Assembly (NCBI GenBank): GCA_035697325.1
Contig: DASSDB010000002.1
Span: 155,232-219,231, forward strand
DNA from: Candidatus Saccharimonadales bacterium
GTDB lineage: Bacteria > Patescibacteriota > Saccharimonadia > Saccharimonadales > Saccharimonadaceae
DNA: 64,000 nucleotides
Reading direction: 5' to 3'
Below the pieces are notes generated by a model. That model worked only from the letters and a program-made list of their open reading frames with translations. It did no database searches and was not told the origin of the DNA. The position numbers and the translations under genes are program-made. Below, piece after piece: positions 1 to 7,773 of the stretch (its first letter is position 1; each line of letters begins with the position of its first letter).

Positions 1-179
1 AAAGTTGCATTTTTGGTGTGGATAGATGCTGTGGATGAATGAGGGTAAGTGTGTGCGTAGCTCGGACTTTTACACGGTCTATAACTTTGCTTAGTTGCCT
101 AGTAAGGCAAACTGGGGAAAGTTGTACTATGGTTTTACGCTGTTGTTTACTCCGGAAACGCACAGCTTTTCCACATACT
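1..179. other. Intergenic region beyond the dnaA stop with DnaA-box-like motifs (possible oriC part)
   Basis: No convincing gene is visible. Near-consensus DnaA boxes (consensus TTATCCACA) occur at 17-25 (TGTGGATAG), 30-38 (TGTGGATGA) and 167-175 (TTTTCCACA). A small hairpin, TTGCCT-AGTA-AGGCAA, lies at 95-110. In most bacteria dnaN follows dnaA and oriC lies in one or both dnaA flanks, so the stretch may be part of the origin. The window edge hides the next gene. That this is a functional origin is an inference. Confidence 0.45.
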
Positions 180-1544
180 TTAAGCATACAACTTCTCCCG
201 TATTTCAGCCACTTGCTCCCTGACTAGCAGATCTAGCTTAACGGCTTTTTCAATTTTCTCAACTGAATGAATTGCGGTGGTGTGGTCTTTTCTGCCAAGT
301 TCGCCCGCGATCCTTGGAAAACTAAGGTGGAGCTCGCTGCGAAGTAAATACATAGCGATTTGTCGGGGAACAACGATGTGTTTGTCGCGTTTGGCGCTAC
401 AGATCTCTTTTATTTCGATTTGGAAGTGGCGCGCAGTTTTATCGATGATTTGCTTGGGTGTGAGGTGCTGGGGTCGAGAGTGTCGTACGTTTCCGATGAT
501 GCCTTCGGCGATGGTAATATCTGGCGTGACGCCGCGCATTTCTGCATACGCAAGCAGCTGGTTGAGCGCGCCTTCAAGCTCGCGGACGTTGGTTTTTATA
601 TTATTTGCCAAGTATTCGGTTGTTTCGCGGGCAAGCTCAATACCTGAAAGCGAAGCTTTTGTTTGTACGATCGCGCATCTTGTTTCAAAATCAGGCATTT
701 GGATATCGATAGCCATGCCCCACTCAAAACGGCTACGAAGACGCTCGGTCAAGGTGGGAATACTCTTTGGCGGCTTATCGCTACTGATAATGAGCTGCTT
801 GTTAGATTGATGAAGCGCATTAAAAGTATGGAAGAATTCTTCTTGAGTTTTTTCTTTGCCGGCAATAAATTGCATGTCGTCCACAATAAGAACGTCAACA
901 TTACGGTATTTATCGGAAAAACCCTTTTTTTTGAAACGAATACTCTCAAGGAACTCTTTTACAAACGTTTCGGTACTTATGTAAAGAATACGCGAATCCG
1001 GCTGAGTTTTTGCAATTTCATTTCCTACAGCTTGCATGAGGTGTGTTTTACCAAGGCCGACGCCGCCATAAAGAAAGAGGGGATTATATTTAACTCCAGG
1101 ATTACTTGCGACTGCTTGACAGGCCGCATAAGCTAAGTCGTTACTTCCACCGACAATAAAATTTGAAAAAGTATACCGTGGATTCAATCCGGTCTCGCTA
1201 CCGCCCGACGTTGTAACGCTTCGAGGGCGGGGAGCAGAACTAATAAGTTCATCAACTCGATTTTCGGCTGTCGTTGTTTCTCGGCTGATTGTTTTTTTGC
1301 CCGTTGTTTTTATCGTGTAAACGATATTTTGAGGAGTAAGACCATTTTTTTCGAGAACTGTCTTGACTTGATCGTTAAACTTAACTTCAAATTGTCGCTT
1401 GGCAAAGATATTTGCAACGGCGATAGTGACGGTATCATCAGAAACGTCAATAAGTTCTGTATTTTTGAACCACGTTGTGAAGATACCATGTGATACCGAC
1501 AGTTCAATTTCACCTAAAACACTTTGCCACAACGCATGTTGCAT
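180..1544 (-). CDS. dnaA: Chromosomal replication initiator protein DnaA
   Basis: DnaA binds DnaA boxes at oriC and, in its ATP form, melts the origin and loads the helicase. The 454-residue product has all four domains. Domain I is at about 1-80 and a variable linker at about 85-120. The AAA+ core carries Walker A GGVGLGKTH near residues 160-168 and Walker B LIVDDMQF. The C-terminal DNA-binding domain carries the signature GRKDHTTAIHS. The start at 1544 (MQHALWQ) was chosen because the family begins here; an upstream in-frame start at 1628 would add 28 residues with no family counterpart. The divergent rpmH-rnpA-yidC gene set is the classical origin neighbourhood. Confidence 0.97.
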   Translation of the reverse strand: MQHALWQSVLGEIELSVSHGIFTTWFKNTELIDVSDDTVTIAVANIFAKRQFEVKFNDQVKTVLEKNGLTPQNIVYTIKTTGKKTISRETTTAENRVDELISSAPRPRSVTTSGGSETGLNPRYTFSNFIVGGSNDLAYAACQAVASNPGVKYNPLFLYGGVGLGKTHLMQAVGNEIAKTQPDSRILYISTETFVKEFLESIRFKKKGFSDKYRNVDVLIVDDMQFIAGKEKTQEEFFHTFNALHQSNKQLIISSDKPPKSIPTLTERLRSRFEWGMAIDIQMPDFETRCAIVQTKASLSGIELARETTEYLANNIKTNVRELEGALNQLLAYAEMRGVTPDITIAEGIIGNVRHSRPQHLTPKQIIDKTARHFQIEIKEICSAKRDKHIVVPRQIAMYLLRSELHLSFPRIAGELGRKDHTTAIHSVEKIEKAVKLDLLVREQVAEIREKLYA

Positions 1545-1754
1545 AATTAAAAACCTTCCCCCTAGGAGGTATCCCTCAAATCTCGTACTTCTTTTACTAT
1601 AGCGCCTGGACGAGTTTTCCACAACCATAACAGGATATAGAATTTAGGGGCTGTGTAGAGGGACCATTTTTCCACAGCCGCTGCCTATATCATATAAACT
1701 TGTGGATAAAACGACCAAATATGTGGAAAAACTAGTGAGCGACAGAGAGGGGAC
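1545..1754. other. dnaA-rpmH intergenic region with DnaA boxes, probable oriC
   Basis: An AT-rich gap between divergent dnaA and rpmH holds one perfect DnaA box in reverse orientation, TGTGGATAA at 1701-1709. Variants are TTTTCCACA at 1615-1623 and 1668-1676 and TGTGGAAAA at 1722-1730. Box spacing and orientation, plus the divergent dnaA/rpmH arrangement, match many bacterial origins. Promoters for dnaA should also lie here and could be autoregulated by the same boxes. The origin call is inference; GC-skew inversion over the chromosome would be the decisive computation. Confidence 0.6.
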
Positions 1755-1783
1755 TTGCGAAAAGCGGCAAAATTAGCTACAAT
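1755..1783 (+). promoter_or_regulatory. rpmH promoter, nearly leaderless
   Basis: TTGCGA at 1755-1760 and TACAAT at 1778-1783 are separated by 17 bp. Only 9 nt lie between the -10 and the ATG at 1793, leaving a 5' leader of about 0-4 nt and no Shine-Dalgarno sequence. Confidence 0.6.
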
Positions 1784-1792
1784 ATATCAGAT

Positions 1793-1930
1793 ATGCCAAA
1801 GCGAACACACCAACCACATACCCGACACCGCGCTCGTACCCATGGATTCCGCGCACGCGTCGCCACGAAAGCCGGTCGCGCCGTTATTAAGCGCCGCCGC
1901 GCCAAAGGTCGTGCACGGCTGACTGTCTAG
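1793..1930 (+). CDS. rpmH: 50S ribosomal protein L34 (bL34)
   Basis: The 45-residue, very basic product begins [16 protein letters not shown] and ends in a KRRRAKGR-rich tail, the pattern of bL34, a small protein buried in 23S rRNA. Length is normal for the family (44-46 residues). It lies between dnaA and rnpA exactly as in most bacteria. The start ATG follows a -10 element by only 9 nt, so the mRNA is probably almost leaderless. A hairpin terminator lies 20 nt downstream, separating it from rnpA. Confidence 0.95.
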   Translation: MPKRTHQPHTRHRARTHGFRARVATKAGRAVIKRRRAKGRARLTV

Positions 1931-1948
1931 CGGTAGTCTCACAAATAA

Positions 1949-1984
1949 GAATACACCTCTTTTGCGAGGTGTATTTTGTTTTTT
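1949..1984 (+). terminator. Rho-independent terminator after rpmH
   Basis: The inverted repeat AATACACCTC / GAGGTGTATT at about 1950-1975 is followed by TTGTTTTTT. rnpA starts 20 nt further on with its own -10, so abundant bL34 synthesis is separated from scarce RNase P protein synthesis. Confidence 0.75.
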
Positions 1985-1988
1985 ACAG

Positions 1989-1994
1989 TATAAT
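1989..1994 (+). promoter_or_regulatory. -10 element of rnpA
   Basis: A perfect TATAAT lies 11 nt before the rnpA ATG at 2006, inside the tail of the rpmH terminator. No good -35 is placed at 17 bp. Transcription would start about 5 nt before the start codon. Confidence 0.45.
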
Positions 1995-2005
1995 AAAACT
2001 ACTTT

Positions 2006-2359
2006 ATGTTATCATTCCAGCACAGATTTCACGGACATGGCAGTTTGCGGTATGTTTACAAAAACGGAACGGCCATTCGATCACATCTTTTTACAGTCAA
2101 GTACGTGTCTAACCCTCATCGTAGGCATTCGCGTTTTTCTATTGTCGTAAGCAAGAAGGTGTATAAGGGTGCAGTTGGGAGAAACCGCATTCGCCGCCGC
2201 TTGTATGAGATTATTCGTGCAGAACTTCCAAAGATAGAGCGTGTTCACGATGTTGCGGTTATAGTCTCCTCAAGTGAAGTTATGTCACTGCCTTTCTCTG
2301 AGTTAGAAGAATCGCTAGCGGCTGCTTTTGATCAGGCCGGCCTCTACAAAAAACGATAA
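2006..2359 (+). CDS. rnpA: Ribonuclease P protein component
   Basis: This is the protein cofactor of RNase P, which trims 5' ends of tRNA precursors with the catalytic RNA. The 117-residue length is typical. The family signature is present: an N-terminal FQHRFHGHGS segment, aromatic strands, and the basic RNR-type helix seen as GAVGRNRIRRRLYEIIR. It stands between rpmH and yidC, as usual. No Shine-Dalgarno site is visible and the -10 is 11 nt upstream. The RNA partner was not found in this window. Confidence 0.93.
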   Translation: MLSFQHRFHGHGSLRYVYKNGTAIRSHLFTVKYVSNPHRRHSRFSIVVSKKVYKGAVGRNRIRRRLYEIIRAELPKIERVHDVAVIVSSSEVMSLPFSELEESLAAAFDQAGLYKKR

Positions 2360-2400
2360 AACTGATATAATAAGAGTAAATATTAGTTCTGGAGTAACAC

Positions 2401-3345
2401 GTGAATATCTTTGACATATTAATTGTGCAGCCGATCTTCAACCTTTTGATCGGTCTCTACAGTATTATCCCCGGTGGTGATTTTGGAGTGAGCCTTATTA
2501 TCTTTACGGTGCTGGTGCGTTTTGCGATGTACCCGCTTGTAAAGAAGCAGCTACACCAAACGAAGGCAATGCGAAAATTGCAGCCTGAACTTGCCAAGAT
2601 TAAAAAAGCGGCAAAAGGCAACAAGCAGCTTGAAGGCATGCAGATGCTGGAACTTTACAAAAAACATGGTGTAAGTCCATTCCGTTCCATCGGTATCTTG
2701 CTGGTTCAGTTTCCGATTTTTATCGCGCTCTATTACGTGATACAAATCTTTACGCTTCACCGTGATCAGATTGCTAAGTTTACCTACGATTTTATGGAAG
2801 GTATTGGCCCAATCAAAAATCTTATCGAGCGTCCCAATGAGTTTAATGAGAAGCTGTTTGGCCTTGTTGATCTCACTAAATCCGCATTTGCTCAGGGACA
2901 CGTTGATATTATTCTTATCATCTTGGCAGTAGTTGCGGCAGCAACTCAGTACTTCATGAGTAAGCAAACAATGCCGCAGACTGAAAGCAAGAAGCGTCTT
3001 CGTGATGTTATGAGTGAAGCTGCCGACGGAAAGTCTGCTGATCAATCAGAAATGAATGCAATCGTTATGGGTAAAATGATGAAAATCCTTCCGGTGTTTA
3101 TGTTCTTTGTGATGATCAGTGTGCCTGGTGCGTTGGCGCTTTACTACTCTGTTTCCAACCTCGTAGCCGTTGCTCAGCAAACCTACCTGCTTCGCCAGGA
3201 TGAAGAAGAGCTTGAAGAGATTGCTGATGAGCCTGCTAAAAAACCAGGCAAAAAAGCAACCGCGAAAGCGCGTGAAAAAGTAGCTAAGGAAGCAACGGTC
3301 ACTCGTGTCGTTGCTAAAGATACGAGGAAGAAAGGGAAGAAGTAA
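2401..3345 (+). CDS. yidC: YidC/Oxa1 family membrane protein insertase
   Basis: YidC inserts and folds inner-membrane proteins alone or with SecYEG. The product has 314 residues and starts with GTG, with GGAG about 8 nt upstream. Hydrophobic segments lie near residues 20-45, 95-120, 180-200 and 225-260, the short five-helix plan without the large periplasmic domain of Gram-negative YidC. The cytoplasmic loop after the first helix (KKQLHQTKAMRKLQPE) is the conserved Oxa1 motif. The C-terminus is a lysine-rich tail, KKPGKKATAKAREK, likely contacting ribosomes. The stop overlaps the next start by one base (TAATG), implying translational coupling with the KH protein. Confidence 0.95.
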   Translation: MNIFDILIVQPIFNLLIGLYSIIPGGDFGVSLIIFTVLVRFAMYPLVKKQLHQTKAMRKLQPELAKIKKAAKGNKQLEGMQMLELYKKHGVSPFRSIGILLVQFPIFIALYYVIQIFTLHRDQIAKFTYDFMEGIGPIKNLIERPNEFNEKLFGLVDLTKSAFAQGHVDIILIILAVVAAATQYFMSKQTMPQTESKKRLRDVMSEAADGKSADQSEMNAIVMGKMMKILPVFMFFVMISVPGALALYYSVSNLVAVAQQTYLLRQDEEELEEIADEPAKKPGKKATAKAREKVAKEATVTRVVAKDTRKKGKK

Positions 3346-3806
3346 TGAACGCTGATGAATCTGTGGAATTTGCAAAAAAATATCTCGAGGATCTCCTTTC
3401 ATTTTTTGGCATAAATGTTTCCGTAGAAATGAGCGTCGAAGATGACGTTATAGAAGCCTCTATTCCGTCATCCGAAAGCAATAGCTTGCTTATTGGTCGT
3501 AGTGCCGAAACACTTCGCAGTATTCAGTACCTTGTCTCCACGACACTCCGCAATAAAGAAGCAGCCCTTACTCGTATAAATGTTGATATTGCCGACTACA
3601 AAAAACAACGTGCCGAGAAGATCGCTGCCCAAGCCCGTGAGTGGATTGAAGAAGTTCGTCGTACGGGCGATTCATACGTAGCAAATCTTAATGCGGCTGA
3701 TCGTCGAATCGTCCATCACGTTGCCGCTGAGTACGATGATATCCGGACATTCTCCGAAGGCGAAGGTCGCGATCGTCGCTTAATTATTGCTCAACGAAGC
3801 TCTTAA
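3345..3806 (+). CDS. khpB: KH-R3H RNA-binding protein (Jag/KhpB family)
   Basis: The 153-residue product has a KH domain at about 35-80, with LLIGRSAETLRSIQYLV as the GxxG-type RNA-binding loop. An R3H domain at about 85-150 contains NAADRRIVHHVAAEYDDIRTFSEGEG, with the R-x3-H motif. Members bind sRNAs and mRNAs and affect cell-wall growth in Gram-positives. The N-terminal Jag domain of longer family members is absent or very short. It is coupled to yidC, as in most bacteria. Its TAA stop shares the palindrome TTAA with the stop of the convergent glycosyltransferase gene. Confidence 0.9.
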   Translation: MNADESVEFAKKYLEDLLSFFGINVSVEMSVEDDVIEASIPSSESNSLLIGRSAETLRSIQYLVSTTLRNKEAALTRINVDIADYKKQRAEKIAAQAREWIEEVRRTGDSYVANLNAADRRIVHHVAAEYDDIRTFSEGEGRDRRLIIAQRSS

Positions 3807-4912
3807 CTTTTTTTCAGTGCATTCATGTAAATGGCGTGGGTTTGTGAGGCCATTCTTTGCCATGAATATTTTTTAATTTGTTTGGCGCCCTTTTTGATGA
3901 GATCTTTACGAAGTCTTTCATCTGCGAGAATATCATCGATAGCGCGAGCAATATCGTTCGTATCGAGAGGATTGAAATAGTGGGCGGCATCTCCGTACAC
4001 TTCAGGTAAACAAGTTGCATTGCTGCTTGCTACCGGAGCGCCATATCCCATTGCTTCGAGGGCTGGGAGGCCAAAGCCCTCCATGAGTGAGGGGAAAGTG
4101 TATACAGCACAGTTTGCGAAGAGCCAGTCGCGTTCAGCATCTTCAATAAAACCGGTAAAAAGGATATTTTTATAATCTTTGCTTTTAAAATAGGTTTCGT
4201 TTTTAAGATGTGCAGGTGTTTTTTTGCCGACCAAAATCAATCCGAGGTCAGGATACTTTTCTAATAGCTTTTGATGAGCGTCGCCGAGTCTTTGAATATT
4301 TTTATAATCACTTTGTTGCCCTACGTAGAGCAAAAAACGTTTGAACGGATTTTTATACAGTGAGATTTTATCAACAAAAATATCGGCCGCCTCATACGTA
4401 ACTGTCACCTTGCTTTCAGGTATACCGGCAAACCGAACGAAATCATCTTTTACATAGTGAGTTGGCGTTATGATATGGCTACTTGTTTTGGCGATTTTCT
4501 TGAAGACATATCGTCCTACTGATTGCTTGGCGTGAAAGACGAGCCAGTTCTTATCGGAGTTGTAGGTATTAAGTAGTGTTAAATCATGAACTGTCGTGAC
4601 ATGATTTCCCTTATAGAGGACGGGCTGCTGGGGCATGCAAAAATGAACGAGGTCGGTCTGTAAGTCATCGAGAAAAGTTTTGAACGTGGTTTGTTCGGCG
4701 AAGGAATAGTTTTTAAAATCGGCCGCTTTTACGGTGAAATTTTTATTGCTGGGCGTGAAGAAACCGAGGTCCTTCGTGGGCAAAAGAATTGTGTAACGAT
4801 TAGTAGTGTCAATTTCCTGAAGATAATGAACCAGGCGCTCAACGTAGCGACCGGTGGATGAATTCATAATACGAGCATCAATGACGATATGCTTGCTATC
4901 TTTGGTGGCCAT
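3803..4912 (-). CDS. GT4-type glycosyltransferase (GT-B fold)
   Basis: This retaining sugar transferase has about 369 residues and is likely cytoplasmic, adding sugars to a lipid-linked glycan. The C-terminal donor-binding half shows the GT4 pattern: LLYVGQQSDYKNIQRL, a PSLMEGFGLPALEAMGYG block with the conserved E-x7-E arrangement, then SSNATCLPEVYGDAAHYF. The start at 4912 (MATKDSKHIV) is preferred because the family begins at HIVIDAR. It then overlaps the end of the upstream GT2 gene by 17 bp. An upstream start at 4984 lies deep in the GT2 gene. Donor and acceptor cannot be told from the sequence. Confidence 0.85.
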   Translation of the reverse strand: MATKDSKHIVIDARIMNSSTGRYVERLVHYLQEIDTTNRYTILLPTKDLGFFTPSNKNFTVKAADFKNYSFAEQTTFKTFLDDLQTDLVHFCMPQQPVLYKGNHVTTVHDLTLLNTYNSDKNWLVFHAKQSVGRYVFKKIAKTSSHIITPTHYVKDDFVRFAGIPESKVTVTYEAADIFVDKISLYKNPFKRFLLYVGQQSDYKNIQRLGDAHQKLLEKYPDLGLILVGKKTPAHLKNETYFKSKDYKNILFTGFIEDAERDWLFANCAVYTFPSLMEGFGLPALEAMGYGAPVASSNATCLPEVYGDAAHYFNPLDTNDIARAIDDILADERLRKDLIKKGAKQIKKYSWQRMASQTHAIYMNALKKS

Positions 4913-5843
4913 CGTGATATTCCTCGACAAAATAAAGCGGGCGCCGTTTTGTCTCGTTGAAGATGCGGCCAATGTATTCGCCAATAACGCCCAAACTCAA
5001 AAGCTGGACGCCGCCAAGAAAAAGAATGACAGCCATCATCGATGGGTACCCTGCGAGATCACTTCCAAAAAAGATCGTTCGTATAACAAGGTAAACAATG
5101 TAGACGAACGCGGCGAATGATACTAAAACGCCTAGTATGGAAGAAATGCGAAGAGGCGCGGTCGTAAATGAAGTAATGCCATCGATGGCAAAGTTGGTAA
5201 GTTTTATATAATTCCATTTTGTTTCTCCAGCTGCGCGAGGATCGCGGTCGTAGAGAAGCTCTTTCTTTTTGTAGCCAATCCAGCTGAACATTCCTTTAGT
5301 GTAACGCTCGGATTCACGAAATTCTTTCAATGCTTCGACACATCGTCTACTAAGCAGGCGGAAATCACCCGTATCGCGCTGAATGGGGATATTGGTTGAC
5401 TTTTGAAGCACTCGATAAAAAATCTCCGACGTGATTTTCTTAAACCATGATTCACCAGCGCGGCTGCGGCGCTTGGCGTAGACATCATCATAACCTTCTT
5501 CCCAGTATGTAATCATTTGCGGAATAAGCTCCGGCGGATCCTGAAGATCGGCATCAATGATAACTGTCGCATCACCTGTTACATGATCAAGCCCAGCGAT
5601 CATGGCGACTTCTTTGCCGAAGTTTCGAGAAAGATTGACGTAGCTAATGCGAGCATCGTCGTTGCTATAAGCTTTTATCATTTCCAAGGTTCGATCCCGG
5701 CTGCCGTCATTCACGAACAAAAATTCAAAATCATAACCATCTGTTTCCCCCGCAAGTTTCACGAGACGTTCGTAAAGGTGGCGCAACACCTCTTCTTCGT
5801 TGTAGGCGGGAATAAGGATGCTGATCTTCTTTTTCTTGCTCAT
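4896..5843 (-). CDS. Polyprenyl-phosphate hexosyltransferase, GT2 family (GtrB/DPM1-like)
   Basis: This enzyme probably transfers a sugar from a nucleotide donor to undecaprenyl phosphate at the inner face of the membrane. The 315 residues begin with ISILIPAYNEEEVLRHLY, then FVNDGSRDRT, and IIDADLQDPPELIP gives the DxD metal site. A DTGDFRLLSRR block is typical of bactoprenol glucosyltransferases. Two C-terminal membrane helices follow at about 235-257 and 268-290. An extended -10 lies 9 nt before the ATG. The enzyme class is firm; the sugar is unknown. The downstream GT4 overlaps its end. Confidence 0.9.
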   Translation of the reverse strand: MSKKKKISILIPAYNEEEVLRHLYERLVKLAGETDGYDFEFLFVNDGSRDRTLEMIKAYSNDDARISYVNLSRNFGKEVAMIAGLDHVTGDATVIIDADLQDPPELIPQMITYWEEGYDDVYAKRRSRAGESWFKKITSEIFYRVLQKSTNIPIQRDTGDFRLLSRRCVEALKEFRESERYTKGMFSWIGYKKKELLYDRDPRAAGETKWNYIKLTNFAIDGITSFTTAPLRISSILGVLVSFAAFVYIVYLVIRTIFFGSDLAGYPSMMAVILFLGGVQLLSLGVIGEYIGRIFNETKRRPLYFVEEYHDGHQR

Positions 5844-5852
5844 AGTAGCTCT

Positions 5853-5861
5853 ATTATATCA
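5853..5861 (-). promoter_or_regulatory. Extended -10 promoter of the GT2 gene starting at 5843
   Basis: Read on the minus strand the site is TGATATAAT, ending 9 nt before the ATG at 5843. It lies in the sucD-GT2 gap and at the sucD end, so the two glycosyltransferases can be transcribed apart from sucCD. Confidence 0.6.
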
Positions 5862-6716
5862 CCCCACGCTCTTGATCAGCTCTGTTATGCTAGTGAAGGT
5901 CTTCGCTCCTGCGCGCCTTAGGGCCTCAGTTTTGGCTGAGGCAGACTCGTTACTGTCGCTTAGTATGGCACCCGCATGACCAAGCTGAACATCTTTTGGG
6001 GCATGGTGCCCAACGACATACGCATAGACAGGTTTTGTCACGCGCTGCTTTATATATGCGGCTGCCTCGTGTTCACTGGACCCTCCGATTTCCCCGATTA
6101 ACACAATTGATGTGACACTCGGGTCGTCCTCAAAAAGCGCTAGGCACTCCGTGAAGCCTATACCATGAACTCGATCACCTCCTATCCCGATAATATAACG
6201 CTGACCGGTATTTCTCGCAGTAAGGCCGGCGGTAACTTCGTAGGTTAATGTGCCCGAACGACTCACGATACCAACGCTGCCAGGAAGCCCAAGTTGGGCT
6301 GGTATAATACCTAGTTTATTTCCGCCTGGAATGAGAATGCCTGGACAGTTAGGCCCAATAAGTGTGCAATTATTTTGCTTAGCTTTTTTAAGAATGTCGA
6401 GCATATCGTGGATGGGAATTCCTTCGGTGATACAAATGATAAGGGGGATTTTGGCATTTATGGCTTCGATAATGGCTGCTTTAGCAAAAGCGGCGGGCAC
6501 GAAGACGACACTGGTGTCGATCATGAAATCCTTTTGTATATCCTCAATAGTTTCGTATACGGGTATGCCATCGACAAATTGCCCGGCCTTATTTGGAGAT
6601 GTTCCTGCTATAACGTGAGTACCATTTGCACGCATTGCTGCCGCATGAAACGAACCATGGGCACCCGTAATGCCCTGAATGATGACGTTTTTTCCTTCGA
6701 GAAGTTGCCTATCCAT
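5859..6716 (-). CDS. sucD: Succinyl-CoA synthetase-type acyl-CoA ligase, alpha subunit
   Basis: The alpha subunit binds CoA and carries the phospho-histidine that passes phosphate between acyl phosphate and ADP. The 285-residue product has the CoA-binding Rossmann start (IIQGITGAHGSFHAAAM), IGPNCPGIL, SRSGTLTYEV, IGIGGDRVHG and the catalytic-histidine block LGHAGAILSDSNESASAK. The start at 6716 overlaps the sucC end by 8 bp (ATGGATAG), a coupled arrangement. CPR bacteria generally lack a TCA cycle, so the physiological acid may be succinate, acetate or another acid, with ATP made from a CoA thioester. Substrate choice is not decided by the sequence. Confidence 0.92.
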   Translation of the reverse strand: MDRQLLEGKNVIIQGITGAHGSFHAAAMRANGTHVIAGTSPNKAGQFVDGIPVYETIEDIQKDFMIDTSVVFVPAAFAKAAIIEAINAKIPLIICITEGIPIHDMLDILKKAKQNNCTLIGPNCPGILIPGGNKLGIIPAQLGLPGSVGIVSRSGTLTYEVTAGLTARNTGQRYIIGIGGDRVHGIGFTECLALFEDDPSVTSIVLIGEIGGSSEHEAAAYIKQRVTKPVYAYVVGHHAPKDVQLGHAGAILSDSNESASAKTEALRRAGAKTFTSITELIKSVG

Positions 6717-7770
6717 GCACTGCTTTCCTGGCCGCAAGCAGGCATTCCTCAAGGGAAGCAAGTCTAGGAATCTCATGTTCGGCAAGTAATTGAACAGCTT
6801 CTTCGAAGTTTGTGCCAGCTAGACGAATAAAAAGCGGAGGGAGATTTGGTGCATTTGCTCGCGCCTCAACGATAGCCTTGGCGATTTCATCGCAGCGAGT
6901 GATACCAGCGAAAATATTGATAACAATCGCTTTGATGTTGGGAAACTCCATAATCTTCGAGAAGGCTCTGAGAACGCTTGCCGTTGTTGCCCCGCCCCCT
7001 ATGTCGAGAAAATTAGCCGGTGTCATCCCAAAATCCGCAACGGCATCGACAGTTGCCATAGCTAAGCCTGCGCCGTTTGCGATGGTTGCTACCGAACCTC
7101 TTTCGTTCAGTTTTACAAAGTTAGCATCAGGTGGCGGCTGGCTCATCAATTCGGCGTGTCTGAATAGTGATGCGTCGTCGATTTCTATTTTGCAATCACC
7201 GCATAAAAGTTGGCCGCTTTTGCTTAAGATGAGTGGATTTATCTCAAGTAGCGTGGCATCAGAATCCACAAATGCTTGAAAGAGGTTTTTAAGAAGAGTC
7301 GCGATACGTTGCTCGTCGTAGCTAAATAGCACGGCAAGATTTTTAGCGCGCTCGGAAAGGAAATCGTCAGACAGCGAGGAGTGAAGAAAATCTTGCGAAG
7401 CGTTACCTTCTACCTCAATACCACCCTGGCTATGCGCCAAGAGCTGGATCTCACCTGATGATCGATCGATAAGAAGTGCGAGATAAAACTCCTTCTTTAT
7501 TGGAATGAGTTCTTCGGCCAAGATTGCCACGGGAAGGTGACCTTGTATTTGTAAGTTAAATAAACGCACGATAGAGGTTTTTAGCTCAGTTGTATCTTTA
7601 ACAATAACAATGCCACCCGCCTTGCCTCGGCCACCTACCGGAACCTGCGACTTCAGGACGACGGGCGTACGAATTGCAGGGTCTTCATTCTTTCTCACTA
7701 GGATGCCTTCAGGAATTGGAATACCATGTTTTTTAAGGATATGCTTGGCCTGGTATTCAAGTAACTTCAT
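6709..7770 (-). CDS. sucC: Succinyl-CoA synthetase-type acyl-CoA ligase, beta subunit (ATP-grasp)
   Basis: The beta subunit holds the nucleotide site. The 353 residues, somewhat shorter than E. coli SucC (388), show the ATP-grasp N-terminus (LLEYQAKHILKKHGIPIPEG), a glycine-rich PVGGRGKAGGI loop, TLLEINPLIL with the metal-binding Glu/Asn, NGAGLAMATVDAV and FLDIGGGA. The C-terminal CoA-ligase domain contains NIFAGITRCDEIAKAI. It begins only 3 bp after the stop of an upstream glycosyltransferase gene, an odd operon neighbour for a central-metabolism enzyme. Metal and nucleotide preference (ATP or GTP) cannot be read reliably. Confidence 0.92.
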   Translation of the reverse strand: MKLLEYQAKHILKKHGIPIPEGILVRKNEDPAIRTPVVLKSQVPVGGRGKAGGIVIVKDTTELKTSIVRLFNLQIQGHLPVAILAEELIPIKKEFYLALLIDRSSGEIQLLAHSQGGIEVEGNASQDFLHSSLSDDFLSERAKNLAVLFSYDEQRIATLLKNLFQAFVDSDATLLEINPLILSKSGQLLCGDCKIEIDDASLFRHAELMSQPPPDANFVKLNERGSVATIANGAGLAMATVDAVADFGMTPANFLDIGGGATTASVLRAFSKIMEFPNIKAIVINIFAGITRCDEIAKAIVEARANAPNLPPLFIRLAGTNFEEAVQLLAEHEIPRLASLEECLLAARKAVHG

Positions 7771-7773
7771 TCG

